64,000 nt of DNA from positions 1 to 64,000 of the forward strand of contig MU385739.1 in assembly GCA_022497155.1 (NCBI GenBank). The letters run 5' to 3'. Below the pieces are notes generated by a model. The model had not been told where the DNA came from and ran no database searches. It saw only the letters and a program-made list of their open reading frames with translations. Shown here piece by piece: positions 56,092 to 64,000 of the stretch (position 1 is its first letter; the number at the start of each line of letters is the position of its first letter). The stretch is from Whalleya microplaca (Eukaryota; Ascomycota; Sordariomycetes; Xylariales; Xylariaceae). The translations under genes were made by a program, and so were the position numbers.

Positions 56092-58100
56092 TTATCTCCT
56101 AAACAGCTTCTTCAGCTCAACCTGCAAACTCGCCCTCTTCCCCAGACTCCCCGGGCTCGCGAGAGTCCCATTGCGATTGCGCCTGCGATTCCCATCCCAG
56201 CGCTCCGGCCTAATCCTAGCCTCCAGCCCCATTCCCACCTCGTTCAGGCCGTCCGCATACTCCCTCTCAACTCCATATCCAACCCCATCACCACCCCAAG
56301 CACCATCATCACCCCCACTCTCACTACCCCCCAGCATCCCCCTGACCTCCCTCCCATCGCCGACCTCCCTCCGCATCCAGCGCCCCGGGACTGCCACGCT
56401 CGCGCGCGTGCCCTCCCTCTCCCTTTGTCCCCCTACCCCACCGCCAGGATCCCGCGACCGAGAATACAGCTCCAGGAATTCCCGGCTCTGCGCCGGCGGC
56501 GTGCGGCTGCGGCTGCCGTGGCGGTGGGAGTGGATGTGCATGTAGCGCTGGAGGTGCGCGGCGAGCTGGTCCGTGAGTGGGGGGGAGGAGGAGCGTGAGG
56601 GCTGGGGTTGGGATACGGTTCGGGGTATGTCCTCGGATGTGTCTGGGTATGCGTATTGGTTGGATTGGTCGGCGCGAGCGAGGGGGGACGATTGTCGTGG
56701 TGAGTATGGTGTCTGCGTGCGCGGGGGCGGGGGTTGGTAGAGGGGATCTGATGGTGTGAGGGGATGCGGTGAGAAGAGGTGCGGTGCTGGTGCTGGTGTG
56801 GAGGGCGGTTGCGTGAGGCGTGAGGATGGGCGCTGTAGAGGCTCGGTCGTGACGAAGGAGGGGCCTTTTGATGGTGTGAAGGGATGGTTGAGCATTTCAT
56901 CGGAACTCGAGTCGAGGGGTCTGCGGTGCTGGTGGAGTTGGTATGAGCGAGAGGATGTTGGTTCTGGGTTGGTTGGGCATCTGTTCATTGTCCTGGTTGT
57001 GGAGTACCCGGTTTCCGTATCTGAGGAACGGGGAAAGTGCTTATCGAGTACGGAGCAAGGCGGCGGTTCGTCCCGTCGATGTCGGTCCCGTTGGCCCGGG
57101 AGGAACTGCATCCACTTCGGGATCGGCTTCGTAGGGCTAGGCTTGAAGGCCGGCTCGCCAATGGGATCCCGGAGCGAGACATAGATCGTCGAGTCCAACG
57201 GGACGACGCCATCACCACCACCGTAGAACCCACTAGATTCGCCTGAGCTACCACTTAGGGCGCCATCGCCCGCCTGTCGAGGCGAGCGTTTCCGACGGGG
57301 CGGTGACGAGTGCGGGCGGTTCACAGGCCAGAAGTCCTATACCTATATGTAAGCTCGGAACCACCTACGTACGCATAGGTACAAAGTCCCGGACGGAAAT
57401 ACCGGCATCTCCTTACCTGTTGGCTATTCTTGGACTTCTGCGCCGGCACCTTCTTGATCTCGCCCACGGCCCTCCTGACGATCTTGCCCTCGCCCTTCTC
57501 CCACCTCTTCCGCGCGAGCCCTCCATCGACCCTCTCCACCCTTCGCAGCGCCTTCTGCATGAGGGAGTGGTGCTCCGCGGCGTGGTCCTCGCACTCGAAG
57601 GCGCAGATCGCGCAGACGGGGACGTCTACGATCTCCGTTGCCTTGCGCGTGCCCGCGCCGAATCCCCGTCCCAGTCCCGTCCTCACCACCGACCCCGTCT
57701 CTGATTCCCCTTCCGACCCCAAATACGCATCTGAATGCGCACCCCCATCATCATCCTCACAAAAGAGCTCCGCGGCCGACGGCGCGGTAACAACCTCCCG
57801 CGCGCCGCACAGGATGCACGCGTAGCAGGCGCGGTGCCAGAAGCACCAGCCGAGGCTGACGCACTCGTCGCCGCGGCACACGACCTCGCCGCACACCTAG
57901 CAGATGGCCAGGTCGAGGAGGGCCGCGTGGCAGGGCCCGCAGGCCAGGCGCGCGGCGCGGCCCAGCGCGTGCGGCGGGCCGCTCGAGGGCTGCCAGCAGA
58001 AGGTGCAGGTGAAGAGGCGGTCGTGTGGGTGCTCGGGCAGGGGCTGCGGCGGTTGTTGAGGCTGGTGGTGGTGGTGAGGCGGAGGAAAGGATCGTGGCAT
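56092..58100 (-). pseudogene. LIM-like zinc-finger protein gene with in-frame TAG at codon 68
   Basis: Exons 58100-57417 and 57336-56092 (intron GTAAGG...GTATAG, phase 0) form 643 codons, but codon 68 (57899-57897) is TAG. The upstream part has CTFC (32-35) and CGPC (54-57) and ends AIC. The part after the TAG continues at once with VCGEVVCRGDEC, WCFWHRACYACILCG and later PVCAICAFECEDHAAEHH, all zinc-ligand patterns of a LIM-like array. The stop lies between C67 and C70 of one CxxC knuckle. No GT dinucleotide occurs in the exon before the TAG, so splicing cannot skip it. The ~410-residue C-terminal half is Ser/Pro/Arg-rich and disordered, ending in a basic LQVELKKLFRR. Either it is a very recent pseudogene, a sequencing error, or a gene rescued by RNA editing of UAG to UGG (Trp). 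Listed as pseudogene for lack of RNA evidence. Confidence 0.8.
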
Positions 58101-59053
58101 ATCTTGGTGTCTCGAAGGAGCTAAGAATAGTACGGTAAAGAAAGTAATGAGCTGGTGTGTAGGTCATGTAGGTAATGAATAAGATCTGTACAAGGGAACT
58201 TATAATAAGTAATGAATCGGTTTGATACTCAGGCGAGTGGACTAAAAACGATGGTAAGAAAACTCCCCTGTTAGTATGTAATAAAGCGGCGGTGTTGTTG
58301 ATAGAATGTGAATCTTAGGTACGGAGTATAAGGAGAATAATCTTAGATGGTAGTTAGGAACTCTCGAAGCGAGGAAGAATGAAGAAGGCATAAGCCATCG
58401 CAAACTTAAGTCCATCCAAGATGTAAGCAGGATCTACAGAATACTAGTTAGGCAAGGGCAACGCAGCAGACTTCCTCACATAAAAACAAATCACTTCCAT
58501 ATTAGCACGCACAGTCTATTGTAGAGACTCATACATGTAATCATTAGCTAACCTAGGACCGCCCTATGAAGCATCCCAGCAACTCCCCCCTTTCCTCCTC
58601 AGTAAAGCAAGCCAGTTCCGCGACGCCATATGACTCCAGACAAGACATTGACATTGAACCGAGGCCACCAGGCCCTCCTGTCTTGTCATGCAACAAACAG
58701 ATCCAGCGTTCTTTTCATAGTTGTACAAAGCCCGTTTATCTCCAGCTCCATGTTTCGGTAAAAACCAACAATGCGAGGTGACGACGACAACAACAACACC
58801 CCCTAGCGACTTAGTTACTTCCTACTTCACCGCTTCTTCTTAGCTAAAGTCAGCCAGCCATTACCACCGTCAGTCAGTCAGAATTCCCTCATGAGCCAAG
58901 TAATCCCGAGCCGAGCGAGGATTAAAGAAGCACAGCTCCTGGGGTTTCGCCATCGTATTACGTGTGTAGTGTCCATCCGTTACGCCTTCCATCAGGGCCA
59001 AATCCAGCTGTCCGAGGAAGTCGATGGAATGAATGCTCGATACGAAATACCGG
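58101..59053. other. Intergenic region upstream of the LIM-like gene
   Basis: About 950 nt with only short frames; it should contain the LIM-like gene promoter and the 3' UTR of the 59054-61251 gene. Confidence 0.5.
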
Positions 59054-61251
59054 CTACTTCCGGACTTTGGGTCGAGCGAGCATGTTCAGTCTACTCAGGC
59101 TGAGACCATTCGCCTTCTTCCTCTGCGAAGCCGGGGTTCGCGGACTGAGGAGGCGTCGCTTAGTCGGCGACTCCTGGCTCGCCAGCAGTCGCGGTGCCAC
59201 CAACGCATGTCCCTCGGCCGGGGCCGGACCCTGTCGCTGCTTCTTGGCGCCGCGCGCCGCGCCCTCGTCTTGCTCCTCCTCCTCCTCGTCCCAGCTGGCG
59301 CGGTGTCGCTTCTTGTTGGACATGCCGTGGGGGATGCCGGACGCTCCGATGTTCGGGTCCTTGTTCTCCTTGTTGGGAGCTGCTGCCGCGATCTCGGACT
59401 GGCGCGGGAAGCTGCCGGGCATGCGCGGCGAGGGGAGGACCGAGTTGCGGACGTGGCGCAGACTGGCTTGGCCTGCGGCACCGCCGAAGCCGTTAGGTGA
59501 GGTGCCGTCGAACTTGATCGTGTGGTCGCTGCGGAAGGTGAAGGTGCCAGGAACAGACTCGGGAGCCTTTTCCTTGTTGGATTCCTCGGGGCCGTCGTTC
59601 AAATCACGGCAGTACGCCGAGAGATCCGGGTATAGGACCTCACCTTCGCCTGTAGAAGTCTCCTCAGTGATGGTCTTGCCACGCAGAGAAGTGCTGGAAG
59701 GGAGCTTCGAGAGTGTCTTAGATCGAGGAAGACCAGACTTGATAGGCGAGGGGGAGTTCTGTGACAGGGCAGCTCGTTTAGTCTCGGGGGTAAAATCGAC
59801 ATGTCGCTCAAGCTTTCGGCCCGGAGTTGTGAGGGGCACGGGAGGTAATTCCTTGCTGAGACCTCGCAGGCCGGGCGTCTTCAAGGACGGTGTTGCAAGT
59901 TGAGGAAGATGGGTCTTGGGCTTACTACCACTGAACTGTCTTCTCAAGATCGACTTGACTCTATCAAATCGACCAGGAGTTTGGATGTGAGTGGGCATAT
60001 CGCTGCTAGCATTCAGGTTGTTCGTGGTAAAAGACTTCTTCAGAGTACCAAAACCTTTCTTGCTCGGGGTTCTAGTAAGGGTTGCGATATCAGGCTTGCT
60101 GGGAGACTTCACCAAAGTTACAGTGGGAGTCTTGATACTATTGGCACGAGCAAGCGACGACTTGGTAGGTGTAGTGAGGTTACTGTGGGATTGGGATCGA
60201 GGGAGACCGGTAGGGATGGCATCATGACCACTAGTCTTAGGTCGAGGGATGGCGCTTCCATCTCGCGAGACAGGCCGAAGCGTCGAAGCGTCATCCTCGA
60301 ATCGCTGTCTGATACGCTTCACAGGAGACTCTCGCTCCTCGTCTTGTTTCTCGGGGGAACTAGGCATCAGCCGAGAAGAAGATTTCTTCGATCGAACCGA
60401 ATCGCCTTCATCGAGGTTGGCCTTAGACTGGCTGCGCTTAAGACCAGCCTTTAATGGGGTTAGACGTCCAGGAGTGACACGGAATGCAGACGGATGGTTC
60501 TCAATAGAATCCATCTTTTTGAATTCTGCCATATGGGCAGCACTAAAGCGGCCAGCCCTACCTCGTGCCTGGGCAATCTTCCGTCCATCGCCGGCTTCTC
60601 CCTGTTCCAGCTTCTCTTGCTGACGCTTGGCAGCAAGGTCCGACTTGATCTTCACAGCTTCTTCGCGGAGGCTGTCCATCATCCTCTGGGCTTCCGGGCC
60701 CAAGGTTCTGTCGCTTTCAGGGTTGACATAGCGAAAGGTGAATGCAGAGGACGGCAGCGGGGTCTTGGACTTGGAAGGAGTAGCTTGGGTCACGCCCGAG
60801 AGGTCGTCTGTGTGGTCTCGCTGGTAGTCGATGTCGACAAAGCCAAGTTTCGCACCGGATGAAGGCTCGGCCATAGTTGGGTGGACCTTACTAGGATGCA
60901 TCTCAGACATGGGTAGCTTAACTGGTGTTGCTGCGGCGGGGGTAGAGGGCGGGCGCATAGGTGAAGACACGGTAGCATTTTGAGTACGCTTTGGAGTCTT
61001 GGATTTCTTGGAGGGCTTAGGATGCTGCTCCTCGGGTGACTCGTCGCGCTCAGTTACCGAAGTCAACTTGGGTGCGGGTGCGGGCGAAGCGGTAATGCTC
61101 TACCATTAGAGAAACGCGGTTAGTTTTATGCTCGTCAAGGCGCGTGCGTGTTGTCGTGGTTCGAAGCGCGAGCCTCGAGACGATTTCTCCCATGTTTACT
61201 TCTACTGACCTTGAAAGAAGAGCTCGCAATGCGAGCAGAGCGACGCGCCAT
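59054..61251 (-). CDS. Large basic Ser/Thr-Pro-rich protein, probably nuclear
   Basis: Two exons (61251-61210 and 61099-59054) encode 695 aa. Exon 1 reads MARRSARIASSSFK; the intron 61209-61100 (GTCAGT...GGTAG, phase 0) brings in SITASPAPAPKLTSVTERDES. The long frame has no ATG near its own 5' end, which supports this first exon. The protein is rich in Lys, Arg, Ser and Thr with many TP and SP sites, basic nuclear-localisation patches (KKSKTPKR, KKRHRASWDEEEEE), and repeated motifs such as LPRS(K/Q), TPGR and SPxK. A structured island (TFTFRSDHTIKFDG) lies in the C-terminal half. The layout suggests a cyclin-dependent-kinase-regulated chromosome or cytoskeleton protein, but I recognise no family. 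Confidence 0.8.
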
Positions 61252-62516
61252 GATGTGCGTGAAGTCGATCGCAGCTGAATTACAATGTTGTTCCGATATT
61301 CGTTACTCGGTGAAATTGATTATATCCTTCCCGCATCGATTGGAGGGGAAGTGTGGTCAGTGTGGCAGTTGATTCAGGATGACGATGAAATTAATTAGAG
61401 AAATCAGTGGGGGAAGCGGACTGACATCAGACTGTTTACTTTTATGAATCGAAAGTCAACAAAAGTTTTTGGTGGGCAGGTGCCACGGACTGCCCAAGAG
61501 ACACCTGACACATCTGAAGACTGGCCCGTGCGCACGGCAACGACCGCCTAATCAGCCCAATAGTTTCTGTCAATGTTTGCTACAACCGATTGAAGGTATT
61601 TTGTACCGTTTATAAATAACATCATCCCGATCGAATTCACTATTTACATTCCTCGAGGAACTTGAACAATGTCCATCTTATGAAATCGGTATAACTTGGT
61701 TCTGTATCCCAGGTTAGACAATCATATGTCCTCTATTATTATTCGAATTGGAATGTACTGTATGTCCTTGCCCCTGCAATTGTATATCCTAGCTTGAAGG
61801 AAACATTGAGGTGCACCGAGAACTCTTGGCCTAGAATCATACGTTGACTATTGCGTGCCGCTCACCGACCAAGACAACACGACCCCATTTCGTTTTCAAT
61901 TGACTCACAATCCATCCATGTGAGGGATCAATTGTTTCGAACCAAGTCTATTTCTCTACCGTACATACTAGCGGCATGGCAATTGCATCGTCTGTTTGAC
62001 GCCCTTCAGAGGAAACCCTACCCCGTGGATATCATTTGCCCTGGAGATGCATATCTAGGTTCTGCTAGATACCGTACCGGTTGAGCACTACGGCAACATG
62101 GTAGCAGCCTACTGGGAGCTCGAGAAGCAGATACCAATCATTTTTCGAGGGTTCATACTTGACATGCATGATGCATGCGGGGAAGCTTGGAATTGGACTG
62201 AGGTTGCAGTCTTACGCCCTTAAACGTCATGAGCGCGCCTTAACTTGTTCGCTTAATAATTCAATGTTGTCGATCCGAAGGGGTTCGTCAAGATCTCGAG
62301 ATAAACTTTCAAAGGCATCTGGGTAGGTACATGTAAGTTGCGCATTACAAAGAGGGGTCAGTCTCTCGATTGGAGTTGTGCTTCATGATATAAGTATACC
62401 ATTCCAGTGTTGCCGTAAGTCATATAAATAATATAAAGCCATATACCGTATTGTGTCTTAGCTACACCGACTCGACGCCGCAGCCAGTGACAGCTTCTTT
62501 CCACGTTGATTTCATC
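61252..62516. promoter_or_regulatory. Divergent upstream region
   Basis: 1.27 kb between two divergent genes. An AT-rich TATA-like tract (about 62419-62440) lies ~80-100 nt before the epoxide hydrolase ATG. Nothing else recognised. Confidence 0.45.
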
Positions 62517-63961
62517 ATGGCAGATATCAAGCATTATAACATCGCAATCGAGGACTCGCGCTTGGAAGACTTGAAACTGCGATTATCCCTCGCTAGATTC
62601 CCAGATGAACTGGACGGGGCGGGGTGGGAGATGGGAGCGCCCCTCGCCGACGTCAAAAGGCTGGCGAAATACTGGCAAGAGTCGTACGACTGGAAGAAGG
62701 CGGAAAGGGAACTGAACAAGATACCGCACTTCGTCACCGACATCCAGTGCGACGGCTTCGAGCCGCTGGCCATCCACTTCATCCACGTGCGCAGCAAGGT
62801 CAAGGGTGCCATCCCATTGCTATTCATCCACGGGTGGCCGGGCCACTTCGAGGAAGTCCTGAAGGTCCTGAAGCCCCTGGCCGAGGACGGCGACGGCGTG
62901 GATAGGCCCGCGTTCGACGTCGTCGCGCCCTCGCTGCCGAATTTCGGCTTCTCGCAGGGGACCAAGAAACGCGGCTTTGCGATGGAGCAGTATGCCGAGA
63001 CGATGAACAAGCTCATGCTGAAGCTCGGGTATAGCGAATACGTCACGCAAGGGGGTCAGTGCTCTCTATTTAGCAAGTCGTTGATGAAGTCGAGTTCGCT
63101 GATGGTGTTTAGGTGACTGGGGCTGCCACATCAGCAGAAGTCTTGGGTTCCTATATCCGAAACACTGCAAGGCATTGCACCTGAATTTCGGCACCGCTAA
63201 CCCGCCTGAGTTCCTCAAGAATCCCATTCTCGCCCTGCAGCACGCTACGACCTCCTATACGAAGCGAGAGCAGCAAGGCTTAGACCGAACGAAGTGGTTC
63301 GCGGAGGAAGGCTACGGCTACAGTACGTACCTGGGTGTTTTTTATTCCTCATTCCAGCCTGTATTGGAGCCAGGCCTACCGTGTTAGATGTCTATCGGAG
63401 TTGAAGCCACTGCGACATGACCGAGGAAGCCTGGGATCATCTAGTTTTACTAACTCCGGCTCGCGCACAGACGTAGAGCAATCCACCAAGCCGCAGACGC
63501 TCGGCTACGCGCTCGCCGACAGCCCCGTAGCCTGCCTCTCGTGGATCTACGAGAAGCTGCACGACTGGACGGACAGCTACGCGTGGACGGACGACGAGGT
63601 CTGCACCTGGGTCAGCATCTACTGGTTCAGCACCGCCGGGCCCGCGGCCAGCGTGCGCATCTACTACGAGACTTCGCACAACGTCGACGGGCGGGCGGAC
63701 AAGATCGGCAAGGCGCGGCTGCGCGCGTACGTCCCGGGCGTCAAGCTCGGCTTCAGCCACTTCCCCCTCGACCTCCACGTCCTGCCCAGCTCCTGGGTCC
63801 GCACGCTCGGCGATGTTGTTTATGAGAAGGAGCACGAGAGTGGGGGACACTTTGCGGCCTGGGAGAGGCCCGGGGAGCTGGTGGGTGATGTCAGGGAGAT
63901 GTTTGGGAGGGGAGGCGGCGCTTTTGGTGTTGTTAAGGGCGCAACGGGGTATGCTTCGTGA
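62517..63961 (+). CDS. Epoxide hydrolase (EHN plus alpha/beta-hydrolase)
   Basis: Three exons (62517-63054, 63113-63322, 63471-63961) encode 412 aa. Introns: 63055-63112 (GTCAGT...TTAG) and 63323-63470 (GTACGT...ACAG). Residues ~5-110 form the EHN domain of microsomal-type epoxide hydrolases (LEDLKLRLSLARFPDEL, YWQESYDWKKAERELN, FEPLAIHFIH). The oxyanion-hole HGWPG is at 105-109. The nucleophilic Asp is D181 in GGDWGCH, completed only after splicing. The catalytic His is H376 in GGHFAAWERP. EQSTKPQTLGYALADSPVACLSWIYEKLHDW is the usual lid region. The enzyme adds water to epoxides to form vicinal diols, in detoxification or natural-product pathways; the substrate cannot be inferred. All catalytic landmarks seen are intact. 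Confidence 0.94.
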
Positions 63962-64000
63962 TGCGGTGCCTGGGAATGAGGGAAGGCTGTGGTGTGTTGG
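63962..64000. other. Window edge
   Basis: 39 nt of 3' flanking sequence of the epoxide hydrolase gene. Confidence 0.5.

Noticed and set aside
57897..57899. Splitting the LIM-like locus into two genes at the TAG
   Set aside because: The downstream frame begins with GTG, not ATG, directly after the stop, and the two parts share one CxxC knuckle, so they are one gene.

Overview
The window looks like nuclear DNA of a filamentous ascomycete (Pezizomycotina, most likely a Sordariomycete). Genes are split by short GT-AG introns (about 50-150 nt) with CTGAC/CTAAC branch sites. Protein genes lie on both strands with wide spacing. One AT-rich, ORF-free block at the left end looks like repeat DNA degraded by RIP (repeat-induced point mutation). 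I see no bacterial operon signals, CRISPR array, rRNA or convincing tRNA. Gene models below were built by joining open frames through splice sites read in the sequence and checking that exon lengths sum to whole codons.

Layout. 1-2450: AT-rich, probably RIP-degraded island with a few GC-rich palindromes. 3906-5666: cytochrome P450 pseudogene (2-nt-type frameshift plus in-frame TAG). 6579-7149: mitochondrial single-strand DNA-binding protein (Rim1 type). 9275-7587 (-): disordered Ser/Pro-rich protein. 12422-10674 (-): glutathione synthetase. 14263-19854: ATRX/Rad54-like SNF2 ATPase, convergent with 23312-20884 (-), the INO80-complex actin-related protein Arp8. 24416-25114: proline-rich protein with an amphipathic tail. 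30254-32330: putative regulator with a Rua1-type C-terminal zinc domain, behind a 5 kb gene-free stretch. 38115-40100: F-box protein. 40897-40445 (-): small Cys-rich, N-glycosylation-rich protein. 43429-44581: secreted Cys-rich protein in four exons. 47572-50012: PHD-finger protein. 51105-52612: 3-isopropylmalate dehydrogenase. 53728-53133 (-): Mediator subunit Med10. 55265-55623: small membrane protein. 58100-56092 (-): LIM-like zinc protein interrupted by a TAG. 61251-59054 (-): large basic Ser/Thr-Pro-rich protein. 62517-63961: epoxide hydrolase.

Functionally this is mostly ordinary housekeeping and chromatin/transcription content (SNF2 ATPase, Arp8, PHD protein, Med10, Rua1-type regulator) with primary metabolism (glutathione, leucine), mixed with accessory genes (P450, secreted proteins, epoxide hydrolase). 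There is no sign of a co-regulated operon or a complete secondary-metabolite cluster. The most interesting feature is the TAG inside a CxxC zinc knuckle of the gene at 58100-56092. It cannot be removed by splicing, and a single A-to-G change in the RNA would make it Trp. That is the pattern known from A-to-I edited 'pseudogenes' of Sordariomycetes during sexual development.
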